Source: Blastobasis lacticolella (lineage: Eukaryota > Arthropoda > Insecta > Lepidoptera > Blastobasidae). From it: DNA of 64,000 nucleotides. Below are positions 1 to 11,500 of this stretch, one piece after another. Under the pieces are notes generated by a model. It saw only the letters and a list, made by a program, of their open reading frames with translations. It was not told the DNA's origin and searched no databases. The position numbers and the translations under genes are program-made. The stretch covers positions 10,841,545 through 10,905,544 of the forward strand of contig LR990042.1 in NCBI GenBank assembly GCA_905147135.1. Reading direction: 5' to 3'. Numbering within the stretch: the first letter of the stretch is position 1; each line of letters begins with the position of its first letter.

Positions 1-333
1 CAATTAGCGAGAAATTTTTGACATTTTGGGTCTTAACAGCAAGGGGAGATCTTCACAAAAGTAACGTACGGAATTCAATGAATGAGCGACTGCGACGAGC
101 CTAACGAAAGGTAAGAAAAGTAACTGAAACCTGTGAATGAGCTAGCTCGAAATCTTTGATGTTTTGGGTCTTAAAAGCTGGAGTGACCAATGAACTAATC
201 AGCGAGCGGAGCGAGCTCGAAATTTTTTTCACTGATGATATGTGATGCTGATCATAGTAAAAGACAATCAAAGTATTTTAAAGTATTGAATGATCAATCG
301 GAGCGCGCACGAAACTTTTAACATTACGTTTTC
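1..333 (+). repeat. Family D repeat (GAGCGAGCTCGAAATTTTTG type), 5' half
   Basis: Degenerate reiterated units built from a GAGCGAGCTCGAAATTTTTG-like core followed by 'gtcttaaaagctggggtgat'. The same units occur at 13,033-13,600 and, reversed, at 24,560-24,860. This copy is cut by the LINE at 347 and resumes at 3,378. No coding content is seen. Confidence 0.7.
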
Positions 334-346
334 AAAAGCTGGGGTG

Positions 347-3300
347 TTTTGGGGGTCTTGCTGCACCACGTCCGTAGGCTATACCCTAGAGACCCTACAC
401 GCGAACCCTGGGTGGTGCAAAGAGTGCAGCCGAAATTGCTTGGTGGTAGGGCCTCGGTCCGTGTCGGGCGTGTTAGGGGGTGGGCGTGACAGGTTGGCGC
501 GGGGGCAAGGGAGACCCGATGAAACGGCTCGTCACTGGTCGCCCGCCAGTTAGTAGGGGACTCGAACTCGGGCATCACTTTTAACCTCCGGCTTGGGAGG
601 CTGTCCCGCCAACTGCGTGAAAAATCCTGGGGATGCCTGTCGTGCCGGGTTAGGAGACCGGAGTGGACATGACAGGTATTTTCGGGGGGGTCGGGGGCCC
701 TTCCGTCCCCCGTGCCAGCTTTTCACACAACCCATCCCTCAGCAGCGTCCTGTAGCAAAACATATTTGCCCTGCCGGATACCAATGTTACAGCACTTCCT
801 TTTTTTCACTCCTCTAAAAACAACAATGGCAAAATGTAAAAAAAAGAGTAAAATTTTTTCAGCGGCACCCCTTTCCACACTTCGAGTGGACATTTGCAAC
901 ATTAGGGGCCTCCACTCCAACCTGAATGCCGTACATCACCACCTTGGAAAGGCGAAGCCTGCCTTACTGTTCCTGACTGAAACACAGATATCACCTCCGG
1001 CCGACACTTCGTATCTCCACCTATCCTGGGCACAAGTTAGAACACAGGTTTCTTCCTCGAGCTGGTGTGTGCTTATTCGTCAGAGGTGATAACATCTGTC
1101 GGCGTCTATTTTGTGGGTGTGCGTGGAATAGGGAGGTTCATCCCGTGTCTACGCATGCCTATACAACAACCGTCACGGCGTAGATGAGACAAATCGGTTT
1201 TCGAGCACATCCAATGCGCTACCGAGAAAGTTCTTGAGCTGTGTCCTTCTGCTGAGTTGCCAACCAACCCTGCCGGGAGATCCGCCCACGAATTTGCTCT
1301 GGCCAATGGTCTCACGCAACTCGTATTAGAACTCATCTTCTTACCGGATGTTGTGAGCCGTGATCCTTCTTTGTTAGACCTTCTGCTGACCTCCCACCCA
1401 GAGGGTTATCGGGTTTCCGTCGATGCTCCTCTTGGGACATCTGACCACTGCCTGGTCCGTTCTGAGGTGCCTCTTGCTATACCCGAACGGGCTCGCCCCA
1501 GTGGGTCACGCAAGGTATGGCACTATGGTTCAGCAGACTTGGATGGATTATGAGAATTCTTCGCGTCGTACCCGTGGATACAGCTTTGCTTTTTCTCAAA
1601 TAACACCAACACCTGTGCTGTCACTGTAGCTGATGTCCTACTGCAGGGAATGGAATGTTTTATCCCATCCTCTGTAGTCCGCTTCGGCGGCAAGAGTCAG
1701 CCCTGGCACGACAGGCCTAGTGCCTGGACAACGGAAGACCTATTGGTCAACACGGCAAAGGAGAAAGCCGATCTCTTGGGTAATCTCTTTGCCAAAAACT
1801 GAAATCTGGATGATAGGGGAGCTGCACCGCCTACCATCTCGAGGTGTGAGGGCAGCATGCCCGAAGTTCGTTTCACCCAAAAAATTATAAGACGTGTGCT
1901 TCTCTCCCTAGACATCCGGAAGTCCAGTGGGCCTGACGGCATTCCGGCTATTGTTCTTAAAAAATGTGCTCCCGAGTTGTCTCCCGTGCTAATGCGCTTA
2001 TTCGAGCTTTCCTACACCTCTGGAACGGTGCCGTCTTCGTGGAAGCTAGCTCTTGTGCATCCGATACCCAAGAAGGGTGATAATTCAGACCCATCAAATT
2101 ACAGGCCTATAGCGGTAACCTCCTTGCTCTCTGAGGTGATGGAGCGGGTTATCAATATCCAGCTCCTCGGATACCTAGAGGACCACCAGCTGATCAGTGA
2201 CCGTCAATATGGCTTTCGCCATGGTCGCTCAGCTGGTGACCTTCGGTGTACCTAACGCACCGGTGGGCTGAGGCTGTCGAGAGCAAGGGGGAGGCTCTGG
2301 CTATCAGTCTTGACATAGCCAAGGCATTTGATCGGGTCTGGCACAGGGCACTTCTATCAAAACTCCCGAAGTACGGCATCCCTGAGGGGCTCTGCAATTG
2401 GGTATCCAGATTCTTGTCTGGACGGAGCATCCAAGTCTTTGTCGATGGATGCTGCTCCGATACTAAGACTATAAATGCTGGAGTACCCCAAAGTTCAGTG
2501 CTCTCTCCCACGCTGTTTCTTTAGCATATCAATGATATGCTGAATATCCCCAGTATTCATTGTTATGCGGATGACAGTACTGTAGATGTTAGTTATACTG
2601 GCCGAGCGAATGTCCCTCGTTCCGAGGTGTCGGAGAGCCGAATTAGACTTGTGTCGAATATTGAACATTCCTTGGAGCAGACTAAACCTGGTCCAATTTA
2701 AGCCCTCGAAGACACAGGTCTGCGCATTTTCCGCCAAAAAAGATCCTTTTGACATAGTGCCCCTCTCCATCTCAAAAAATATCGGGATCCTCAGTGTCGA
2801 CATATCGAATAGCGTGCGATTCCGGAGTCACCTGGAAGGCAAGGCCAAACTGACTTCGAAAAAGCTTGGAGTGCTTAACCGGTCAAAGCGATACTTCACC
2901 CCAGGGCAGCGCCTGCTGCTGTACAAGGCACAGGTGCGACCTCATATGGAGTATTGTTCCCATCTTTGGGCCGGCGAAACTACCGATCTGCTTAATCCTC
3001 TGGACTCCGTACAGAGATGCGCCGTACGAATTTTCGATGATCCCATAACAAACAAGCAAGTTAGAGCCACTGCCAAATCGAAGTGACTTTGGCTCCCTGT
3101 GTGTGTTCTATCGGCTTTATATCGGGAGTATTCCGAGGAACTTTTCGATCTAGTGCCCACATCACAATTCCGCCATCGCACCACCCGCCGTGGGCTGGGT
3201 ACTCATCCTCACTACGTAGACCCTCTGTTGGTCACGACGCGAAGATTCGAAATAACGTTTCTCGCTCGTACGATTCGGATGTGGAATGAGCGCCCAGCCA

Positions 3301-3364
3301 CAGTGTTTCCTTTGTATTATGACATAGGATCGTTCAAGAGGTATATTAGAGGATTATTAAGAAA
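347..3364 (+). mobile_element. Jockey-like non-LTR retrotransposon, degenerate, flanked by a 13-bp TSD
   Basis: The element carries an apurinic-endonuclease region followed by a reverse transcriptase, as in jockey-clade LINEs. Flanks show the same 13 bases, aaaagctggggtg, at 334-346 and 3,365-3,377, which is a clean target-site duplication. The interrupted host sequence matches the uninterrupted family D copy near 13,420-13,460. Internal deletions (about 1,090-1,250 and about 1,820), stops and frameshifts break the coding sequence, so the copy is dead. Mobility of this clade is by target-primed reverse transcription. Clade assignment rests on motif reading only. Confidence 0.85.
868..1552 (+). 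pseudogene. LINE endonuclease-domain remnants
   Basis: Two blocks remain of an endonuclease/exonuclease/phosphatase domain. The first (about 868-1,075) reads RVDICNIRGLHSNLN and FLTETQIS, the domain start. The second (1,257-1,552) reads HEFALANGLTQLV, SLLDLLLTSHPEGY and GTSDHCLV, the last giving the C-terminal SDH catalytic signature. The middle of the domain, including the expected GDFNA motif, is missing between the blocks. Part of the jockey-like element at 347-3,364; not functional. Confidence 0.75.
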
Positions 3365-3398
3365 AAAAGCTGGGGTGATTGTTGAAATGAATATTTGA
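1857..3398 (+). pseudogene. LINE reverse transcriptase remnant (jockey-like)
   Basis: Reading in successive frames gives RT motifs in order: SSGPDGIPAIVLKKCAPELS, VHPIPKKGDNSDPSNYRPIA, QYGFRHGRSAGDL, SLDIAKAFDRVWH (motif A aspartate), NAGVPQSSVLSPTLF, and CYADDSTVD (YADD catalytic box, about 2,563-2,590). A thumb/C-terminal part with QVRPHMEYCSHLWAG and FRHRTTRRGL follows to 3,398. Breaks include a frameshift near 2,245, a stop after PTLFL at 2,522 and further shifts near 2,630 and 3,086. The RNA-dependent polymerase is recognisable but inactivated. Confidence 0.85.
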
Positions 3399-3545
3399 GC
3401 AAGCGCAGCGAGCTCGTAATTTTAGGTTACGAAAGATTTGTTATTAGTATGAAAAATCTGAGGCCAATGAATGAACGAACGACGCGACCTTGATATTTTT
3501 GACATTTCTGTCCTAAAACGCTGTAGTGATTGATAGAATAAATAA
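3378..3545 (+). repeat. Family D repeat, 3' half
   Basis: Resumes the repeat interrupted by the LINE. The order gattgt..aaatgaatatttgag, gcgagctcg, then 'gacatttctgtcctaaaa' parallels 13,440-13,590 base for base with scattered changes. Confidence 0.7.
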
Positions 3546-3840
3546 AATAATGAGCAGTTTCCCAGTAGGATTTCCATTTCCAGTAGGTTCCATTTGGTTT
3601 CAAAGAGCATCAATAGATGGCGCTCCCACAATTTTGTTACTTTCTTTTTAAATGTGTATGATTGTGGCAGTGATGTCATGACATGCATGCAGCCAACTAA
3701 TCCTAAGCTTTAAATTTTAAAGTTATTAATATTAACATAACTTTAAAACGTTGAAAGAAATGTAAAAACAAATATTTGTGTAAGTAGGCACTATGTTCCA
3801 TTTTAATACAAACCTTTCATATTTGAATTACGTCCATTCT
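3546..3840 (+). repeat. Family E interspersed repeat
   Basis: Shares with 14,165-14,515 a core running from 'gccaactaat' through 'ggcactatgttccatt'. Both copies carry an 'atgagcagtttcc' terminus and an 'agatggcgc' motif, but the terminus lies on opposite sides, which suggests an element with inverted ends. Noncoding and unclassified. Confidence 0.5.
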
Positions 3841-6034
3841 TGATCCTAGCGCCTATGAAACGAACTGACTCAGTCAAATTAATGTTTGACTGCACTGCGG
3901 GAATTGATTTTTCGCACAAATGAACCATCGCGCATTTAAGCTTTCGGGCAATCGTCTTCGCGCTATCGTTATTCGTGCTTTCGGCATTCGCACCCGTGTA
4001 TTACTCCCTATGGGAATAGGAAGCGTGTGAGCATTAATTTAACAATGATAATACCATAAAACACAATGATTATAAACCCGTGCAACAAACGGCTATCCTG
4101 TACATCGATTTGCGGTTTTCAAACAATATTTGCTTTGTTCACCGTTCACTATAAGTATTAGGATAAATTGATTTGGAAAAAATGTCTGAATAAAGGCACA
4201 TTACATTTTTAAATAATTAGCCAAAAAAAAAAAAAAAAAGATCATTCCGTAACGGGTATTTTTCCCCATTGCCCCAATTATTTTTTTTGGGACCAGTAAA
4301 TCCTCCCTTTGTCCCGCAAATGTTATCCGCCGAATGGGGGACAACGAAAATTTTAGTTTCGTTGTTCCGCAAATAATTAAAAAATCCTACAATTAATTTT
4401 CACTCCGCTCACATCCAAGAGGACAATTTGGCCTAAATTTTTGCCATTGAAAAGGTTTAAAATGAACAAGTGCTCACCTTCACTCCATTTTTCGACTATG
4501 TTGCCCAGTGGCCCTTGCCAAAATACACTAATCTTGCCTTACTTGTCTTGCCTGTAAAAAGATTGCCATCCACTGGAGGGGGCTTACGCGATACAAAATT
4601 CCGCTAGGTGACGCTACTGAAGCGTGAGATCCGGCTATCAAAGTACGCCATGGTTAGAATGAAATGCCATGGACGTAATATTGAAATCTTATTGAAAATA
4701 CTCAAAGTTGGCAGTTGGATTTTCGCCAATAAAACGGCATTGTTTTCACAGTGACAAGATTTTACTCGCTGGTGGCGCTAACTGATGAGCAAAAATACAG
4801 CAGCCAACTAATTTGGACAACGATTATTTCCATTAGTTCGGTAGGTACCTACTCTTATTGTGATAGAGTTATATTGTAGAGCTTTAAAGACTACCACACG
4901 TCGCATAAACCATCCTTTGCTCAAATATTGGTTGTTTATTTACGTACAACATTAGATAACTCCAAAAGTAGGCGCCGAAATTGTGCCACTAACGGGCAAT
5001 AGTGTAAAAGGAAGAGTTGTGTACGCAACATCAAGGTTGCGTGGCACGGTATCGCGGTAAATGCACGGATATAAATAGAGGAATGGGAGATCGGGCGCGT
5101 GCGTTTCGGCACAATATCCCGTTTGGTGTGATGCCGCCGATGGCTCGCTCGCTCGATGCACTTGTTACAACATATACTTGCCTAATTACTAAATTTGTGT
5201 GCCCCGAATAAAATCTAGGTGTGTACCTACCTTCGTTTAGATGAAATTTATAGCAAGACGTACGTGAGAATTTAGCAGTCGTTTCTAAAATATACAAACA
5301 TGTTATGGACGAAAGTTAGCGCTTTTTGTCAGGTTGGTTGTCTGCTCGTTCGATTGTTACTGAGTACTTTCAAAAAACTTAAGAAAACACCTGGTTCAAG
5401 AGGTGTTTGTTTCTTGAAACAGCTTTTAAATAAAAATAATCATCGTATACATGTATGTAGTATACTGAAACGTCTGTTTTAGTGTTTATTAGCGATATGT
5501 TCACTTTCTATCAGGTGACCCACTTGCTTGTTGGCCTCCGTCTAGTTATCATGAAAAACAATTTTAATCCGTCCAGACTGACTTATCTTATTTGGTTATG
5601 GAAATAATGTATTTGCAGCAGTACCTATTTGTTAAAATTTACGTTTCATGTGTTTCTTATATACCTAATCCAAGACATAATATATACACAGTGTACGTAG
5701 CTTGATTGATACTATACGTCAAGTCGTGAGTTTGGGTATTATTTGTTCACCAAATAAGACATGTCAGTCTGTACAGATCATTCAATATCCCTGCTTTTTG
5801 TATTTTACTGTCATCATCATCACCACGGCCAATCCCGGCTCCTGCCAGAAGATCGATTCCTGGTTTACGGTAGTGCTATGTTACTAAGTAGAACCTTACG
5901 TTTTTGTGTTATTGCTTTATATGTTCAGCGACTGCCACAGATGTGACGACTGCCTAAGTACCATCAGTTGGCGACTACCAGGAAAAACCTAGCAGAACTT
6001 TGTCTGTTTGCCTACAAGAGGACTATGCGTGCAG
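3841..6034. other. Intergenic, no gene recognised
   Basis: AT-rich sequence with short open frames only and no recognisable protein motif. It contains a 34-nt piece at 4,086-4,119 identical to the tip of the foldback element at 11,817-13,018, a poly-A run near 4,223, and scattered TACCTA motifs. Confidence 0.6.
4086..4119 (+). repeat. Orphan terminus of foldback element 1
   Basis: 34 bases from 'caaacggctatcctgtacat' onward are identical to the right end of the palindromic element (12,985-13,018) and to the reverse complement of its left end. This marks a truncated further copy. Confidence 0.7.
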
Positions 6035-6150
6035 GGAAGGTTGGTTGGTAAAGATCGCAAGTACCAGCTGGATGTGAAAGGCACAAAACCACCCTTGTGG
6101 AGATTTCTGCACTGGGCGTCTTCCGACTGATATAATGATGATGAGGGGGG
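6035..6150 (+). mobile_element. RTE family A LINE, 3' terminal fragment
   Basis: The sequence 'gtaccagctggatg', then 'tgtggagatttctgcactgg' and 'gcgtcttccgactgatata', ending in a GATGAT run, aligns with the 3' ends at 14,830-14,958 and 48,705-48,810. Severely 5'-truncated, as is common for LINEs. Confidence 0.75.
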
Positions 6151-6856
6151 CCCAAATTCCCCTTTTCGTATTTTACTGTATTGCATTAAACTAACTTGTA
6201 GTTTGAGTGTGGATGCCTACCCAATAATGTTGCGTGGCAACAATATGAATTTACGATGGACGATAGGTAGGTACCTAACCAAACCTTACCTCCATCAATC
6301 ACATGTTTTTGAAATGCATCTTACAGAAGTTAATTTTACCGACGGGGAATGTTGAAAGTGACGGGATTAAACGGTGTGGAACGAGGTTGATGCGAAAGAA
6401 ACTTATTGCTTTGATCATGGAACGGATACCTACGCGGCAAATGCGTTTCGATTAAAGATAAAGCTTGGTATAATTTTAGGCTAACGTGAGGTTAAATTCA
6501 ATTTGATTGTACTAGAATTGTTGGGCGTTTTAATGATTACTGATTGCATTATTAAATTACTGTAATAGTTCGCATATTATGTTGTAAATAACAACTAAAA
6601 AAACTAATCAAACATCAACAAGCTTTTAAGATGCCGTAAAGTTAAAACATCTGCTCGCCGTCGTAATGAATGAACGAGGAGTAAATAAACACTCGCGACA
6701 GTTATATGGGCGGCGTGGGGACGTCAGAGCACTACGCTACGTGTATGAATCTATTAGCCTAAAGTTCGAATACCACTACTTATTTTTGTAATGCTAATGA
6801 TGTAGGTGGTATAAAGGGCGCTTTGAAGGTGTAGGTGAGTCGAATCGGCGACTTAC
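6151..6856. other. Intergenic or left-going intron, no exon recognised
   Basis: AT-rich sequence without recognisable coding or repeat motif. If the first-exon candidate at 6,857-6,967 is real, this is the start of its intron. Confidence 0.5.
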
Positions 6857-6967
6857 GAAGTCGTGTGTCCAGTGGTCGTGCGCGTTGGGTCGCGCGGGCC
6901 GCTGCGGGCGCGCGGGCCGCGGCGCGGGCGAGGCGCGGCGGCGGGCGCCCCCGCCCGTGAAGATCAT
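6857..6967 (-). CDS. Candidate first coding exon of an unidentified leftward gene
   Basis: On the minus strand an ATG at 6,967-6,965 opens 37 codons, beginning MIFTGGGARRRASPAP and ending NAHDHWTHDF. A consensus donor GTAAGT (6,856-6,851) follows with no codon split. The exon lies in a strongly GC-rich, CpG-rich island, in contrast with the AT-rich surroundings. A canonical TATAAATA box stands about 85 bases upstream of the ATG. A five-codon upstream ORF (MRARR) overlaps the start codon. The Arg/Pro/Ala-rich peptide matches no family I recognise, and no second exon is identified before the window edge. The opposing plus-strand frames here are probably shadows. It could also be a GC-rich noncoding promoter. 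Confidence 0.35.
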
Positions 6968-7050
6968 CGGCGCGCGCGCATGGCGGCCGGCCCTGCGACC
7001 GCCCGGAGCCCCGCGCCACGGCCGCTCACACCAGCCGTTCCCGAACCGCG

Positions 7051-7058
7051 TATTTATA
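7051..7058 (-). promoter_or_regulatory. TATA box (TATAAATA) of the leftward candidate gene
   Basis: Minus-strand TATAAATA matches the RNA polymerase II TATA consensus exactly and lies just upstream of a GC-rich island. A start near 7,020-7,030 would leave a 5' leader of about 55-65 nt before the ATG at 6,967. The plus strand reads TATTTATA here, a weaker match. Confidence 0.4.
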
Positions 7059-7764
7059 AACGGAATTCCACGCGCACTCCCGCTATTTGCGGCCGGATAC
7101 AACTTTTAACACGACTTTCGGCACTTACGACGTACAGAGCACTGAAGAGGCGTGCTCCGACTCCTGGATTGTCTGGCGGCGCTTAGTGAGTCAACGCGAC
7201 TCGCGGCCGGTCACGTCCAGATTCCGAAACACCACACTCAATGTTGTTTATTATTATAGTCGTGAGCAACGATGTAAGATTAGGTTAAACAAATACAAAA
7301 CTCTTATCATGTATCAACTGGGTTTACTACTGGTTGCCTGAGATTTGTCTGATAGTTTTCTGTCTACCTTACAGAAAGGTTACCGTGTTGTTGTAGATAG
7401 TATAGTGCCTAAGTACGTCATAATATATATAATATCGAATTATTGTAACTTACTTTACCAAGGATGCCGAAGACAATGCTAAGTGAACAAACAAGGAGTA
7501 GTAGGAAAGAGGCTCCGCGAGATCATATGTCTGGGAATGTCGCCAAGATGATGATAATGATGATGACTTTACCAAATAATGTTACTAGCATCACCTACCT
7601 ACCTGCTAGAATGTTCATTCACATATTTTTGAGTACAGTCACATACCTACTCACAGAAATGTAATTGCACTTCCTACATAACTCTAAGAATTTACGAGCA
7701 GCTTCCCATAGATTGCTAACACAGTGACGTCATCTGTATGTAGGTACATACTTATATAGGTAGT

Positions 7765-7953
7765 ATAGGTAAATGAAAGTTGCTTTCCGCGTCTGTCTGT
7801 CCGCTAACTCTTCCTAAACCACGCAACGGATTTTGATGCGGTTTTCACGGTTAGATAAGAGACTATCTTCCGGAAGGCTTTACATAGGTAGGCAGGTATA
7901 AAAGATGCATATTATAGTAAAGTAAAACCGAGAAGCCGGGGCGGGTCGCTGGT
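7765..7953 (+). mobile_element. Helitron-like fragment
   Basis: Reads 'gttgctttccgcgtctgtct', 'cgcaacggattttgatgcgg' and ends in 'gaagccggggcgggtcgct', the sort of 3' region I associate with lepidopteran non-autonomous Helitrons. The terminal CTAG is degenerate (CTGG). Related to the copy at 52,510-52,674. Confidence 0.45.
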
Positions 7954-8362
7954 TTCGTTATTTTTATACAAAAGTGCATTATAAGTTTTTAATAAACCTT
8001 TTAGGTATCTATAAGTATCAACTATTATAGGTAGGTAATAGGTACTTACCTATTTGCAGACTTATGGTAAAGGGAACTTGTAATATTGTATGGGCCTCGT
8101 ACCCATTGTATTGTAGTATTGTGAACTATGTCAGTCTTTGTTGTCCTCATGGAGTACCTAGTTTAATTATTCTTAAGACAGAATATCTAAATTCCTTTGG
8201 AGAAAAAATATATTGTGAAGAAGTAAAATTGCTTTCCTACCTAGTACCTACCTATTAAAAATGCAAAAAGTTTGTGTGTAGATAGGTCTATTTGTTACAT
8301 TTTCACGACTAAACGGATGAACGAATTTTAGTGAAATGGCAATGCCAGTCTTATATGGACCT

Positions 8363-8586
8363 GTTGCCGTATTCACAATGGCTCGGAAATCGGATTCGGA
8401 TACGGAATCGAAAATGTGATTTCAGTTAATTTTGATGAAATTTTCATATGTTATAGAGATTAGTTTCCGTGGAATCTATCGGGATTCTGAATAACAGTTT
8501 TCGAATCGATCGACACGGATTCGCCGCTCACGAATTTCGTGTCGAATCGTTCGGAAACGGTTTCGAATCATTGTGAGTACGGCTAC
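8363..8586. mobile_element. MITE with GCCGTATTCACAATG-type inverted ends
   Basis: The left end GCCGTATTCACAATG and the reversed right end GCCGTACTCACAATG form imperfect terminal inverted repeats. Subterminal blocks repeat TCGGATTCGGATACGG-like motifs on both sides. No ORF. The terminus resembles that of the larger element at 16,800-17,994. Confidence 0.65.
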
Positions 8587-10011
8587 TGGTGCGTTTTTCA
8601 CGCTGTTACACTGACCAAACCTATTATGACAACTTATAATACTTATTATAATAATTATACTTCTAAACTCAATCTGAACTGAGTTCCAGGTGTTAGATGT
8701 TTAACAAATAAGAACTAGATTTCTATCGTTACTTTACTTTTTCAGTATTAACTCAGTTCCGACTTAGTTTAGAGGTATAGCTATAATAGATATTGTTTGG
8801 TAGGTACTTGAATCATTTTGAACTTAAAAAAATAGGCTAGTTATGTTGACAGCGAAATAAAAAATAGCGCCAATATCAGGCATTGGCATTTGGTAGGTAG
8901 ATCGATTAGGGTCTAGATAAGAGATAGACAACTCTAATTATTAATATAGTGGGTAATTATTAATCTAAGATCAGAATGTCTTATTTCACCAAGAAAATTC
9001 AGTCATGCGGTCTTAGGAAGAATTACTGCGCAAGGGCAACGAAGGCTGACATCGTTAACAATACTACAACTCTGGGTACGCTTACCCATTCTCTTTGATT
9101 AAAATGTAAATAATTTAACAAAATGAAATCAATCAATCATCAATTTATTAATAAAATTTATACCTACTGTAAGAATGGTGATTTGTTCCCAATTAATAGA
9201 CAGTTAAATGAAAGATCCGTATGCCGTGTATAGAATTTAATCGCAACTGCCAATTGCTGGTAGAAACACAAACACGTTTTTGCTACTACCGTCATTACAA
9301 ACATATCAAATGGTAGCACCTGTATAATAACTATTTACTGAGATTTGCTTCAAGCCAAAAAAGCATCTTACATACATTACCGCACGAGTGCCGTCGATGC
9401 ATCATAGCTTAGTATAGTATTTTAGTACCTATGTAACTTCGGAATTCAAATTTATCGCTCTTTTATTGCGAAAAGTGGGTTGATAAACAGTGTAGGTACA
9501 CATAACTCTGTGTTACGCGGTATCTTCAAAACCCATAACATACCACTATAAAACCACTAAGTACAATCATACGCGGTACGATAAAGTCTGTAGGTACAAC
9601 ATGATTTGTGGAGGTAGGTACATTTGTATACCTAATCTATGTGATCCACGTGATCTTAAGAAATATTTTAATTGCTACTAACCACTACGCCCACAATTAC
9701 AGGCATGAGGCATTTCATCTTAGTACCTACTCACAGTGATAACGCACCTGTGTTTCTGCATTTTTGTTACCAGCAATCGTAGATGTTATGGGCTACAGTT
9801 ACAGCTTACCAACAGGTGAGCTGTATGCTCTTTTATCACTGCTTAGAATAAAAAACATGATTATGGCTCCCTTTTCCTTTTAGTTCAATTGTAATGGCAG
9901 TAATTAAAAAACTTTGACATGAGTTGGTCGTCCATGACGTCCATCCCATGTCGGTTCATTAGATCTAGGCTTCAATGACAATAATGTACGATGTATTATA
10001 ACTTACATGGT
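8587..10011. other. Intergenic, nothing recognised
   Basis: AT-rich sequence with TACCTA/TAGGTA runs, no long ORF and no recognised repeat family. Confidence 0.6.
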
Positions 10012-10165
10012 TCCACATTCAATAGCCTGATTGTGCAGGTTCAACACGATGCCTCGATGTCTCTCACCGTACGATAGTCATTGATACATTGTGGCCACGT
10101 GGTTCGAACTCGGTACCTCTCGCTTATGAGTCGGACACCTTAACCACTAACCCACCGATGCTCCG
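10012..10165 (-). mobile_element. SINE family B, tRNA-derived head
   Basis: On the minus strand the sequence starts gagcatcggtgggttagtgg (A-box-like) and continues through gagttcgaacc (B-box-like), giving a tRNA-related polymerase III promoter. A body shared with 55,528-55,748 follows (caccgtg..gcctgcaca..ttgaatgtg..accatg). Confidence 0.7.
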
Positions 10166-10305
10166 TAGAGATGTTGAAAAAGCTATAGCAGAGTAGACCG
10201 TTCTCCTTGTTTATTTTAGGTATCCAATTGATATAGCATCTAGGGCGACGCGGGTGGCGCCGAGAGCGTCGGTCCGACCTTCAGTAGATTAACGTTTGCA
10301 CGGAC

Positions 10306-10624
10306 TTAAACGCCGCAGGATGCGGTTGTATCGCTCCGTATCGCTCCAAAGGTGGTGGTCGCATCGCAAGTTTCATCTCCCGCACCTGTCGTGACCGTGA
10401 CGTGTGTGGTATCGGTTCCTCTGGCCGTGGTTGTGGCCTGAGTGGCATCAGTTCTATCTCCTGTAGTGGTTTCAGCTCTGCTGTCCGTGGTCGCTTCGGT
10501 GGACGTGCCGGTTCCGAGGGTCGCAACCAAGGCGGGTGCGGAGTCGGCCTCGCAGGCCCCGGCTACTCAACTATCAACTACTCGTAACAGGCCACTGCTG
10601 GCCCCTAACCAGTCACCGGTTTAG
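10306..10624. other. Low-complexity Val/Ala (+) or Thr (-) frames, unidentified
   Basis: The plus strand reads repeated valine/alanine-rich segments, including PVVTVTCVV and SPVVVSALLSVVASVDVPVP, to a stop near 10,624. The minus strand reads an unbroken threonine-rich 74-codon frame. A related block at 16,491-16,615 contains PAVTVTCVV. This may be a decayed repetitive reading frame or a minisatellite. No function is inferred. Confidence 0.3.
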
Positions 10625-10687
10625 TTCGTACAAGGTTACTAATGACCAGACCATAGAACTACCACCTAACGTAAGATACTTCTCGCT

Positions 10688-10935
10688 CAGTCCTGAGTGG
10701 TTCAGTTTGTAAACATGCCGGTCTACCAAGCAGGGGTTCCGGATTAGATTCGCGGCCGGACAGAAATTGAAATGATGAATTTAATTTGTTACAGATCTGG
10801 GTGTTATGTATGTGTAATAAGAATGTATTTACAAATACATATAAGTACCTAGTTTATCAGTTTTCTGGCACCCATAACACAAGCTTTGCTTACTTTGGGG
10901 CTAGATGGCGCTGTGTGAATTGTCCAAGCATATCT
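10688..10935 (+). mobile_element. SINE family A, copy 1
   Basis: A tRNA-like head (tcctgagtggttcag, ggccggacag) is followed by a body 'ctgggtgttatgtatgtgta', 'ggcacccataacacaagctt' and 'gctagatggcgctgtgtgaa'. The same layout recurs at 45,734-45,985. The B box is disrupted in this copy. Confidence 0.75.
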
Positions 10936-10996
10936 ATCCTTTCGCGGCGCCTTTCGCGAGCAATCGAGATAAAGTATGAAAACTATCGTTATTAGA

Positions 10997-11155
10997 GTTA
11001 GGCGGTCTCACCACAGCTAGGACCTCCGTTGACCAGGAAATGAGCTGCAACGTTATCTTATTTTCAACACTACGATCTCCAACCCGCCTTACAAGCGTGG
11101 AAATTATGGCAAAATCTCCACTCTTTATGTAGAGGAGGCTCAAAGTCCAGCAGTT
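10997..11155 (-). repeat. Interspersed repeat with ATCTCCACGCTTG..GGCGGGTTGGAG core
   Basis: Reverse complement of the sequence at 42,630-42,730. Both contain 'tccacgcttg', 'aggcgggttggagatcg' and 'agtgttg'. Probably an untranslated LINE or SINE segment. A related stretch lies at the 5' side of the RTE at 44,420. Confidence 0.6.
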
Positions 11156-11159
11156 TTTT

Positions 11160-11500
11160 TTTTTATGTCATACGGTAGGCAAACAGGCAAGCGGGCCACC
11201 TGATGGAAAGTGGTCACCACTGCCTATAGACATTAGCAACACCAAGAGTATCGCTAAGGCGTTGCCCACCTCTATAACACGTTGCTCTGGCAGCAAAAAG
11301 CAAATGCCACTCCACTGCCAAAGCCACGGTTCCCCAAATCCCCACCCCATGGAGCACTGGAAACCTTACTCACCGGCAGAAACAATACTATTTAAAAGAG
11401 TATTATTTAGCTGCGATATTCTGTAAGGTGGAGGTACTTCCCCAGTCGGGCGGCTCCAGTTCGAACGAGATACCCCGCTATGCCCTACCTCTCTTAAAAC
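11160..11500 (+). repeat. Family C interspersed repeat, copy 1
   Basis: Begins after a poly-T run with 'cggtaggcaaacaggcaagc', then 'gccacctgatggaaagtggt', 'cccacctctataacacgttg' and 'gctctggcagcaaa'. Ends around 'ctgtaaggtggaggtac'. Further copies lie at 30,681, 32,094, 44,175 and (reversed) 57,025. Noncoding. Confidence 0.75.

Noticed and set aside
6863..7186. Plus-strand 107-codon and 74-codon frames in the GC-rich block
   Set aside because: Overlapping frames in CpG-rich DNA with no motif; the minus strand has the better TATA and donor.
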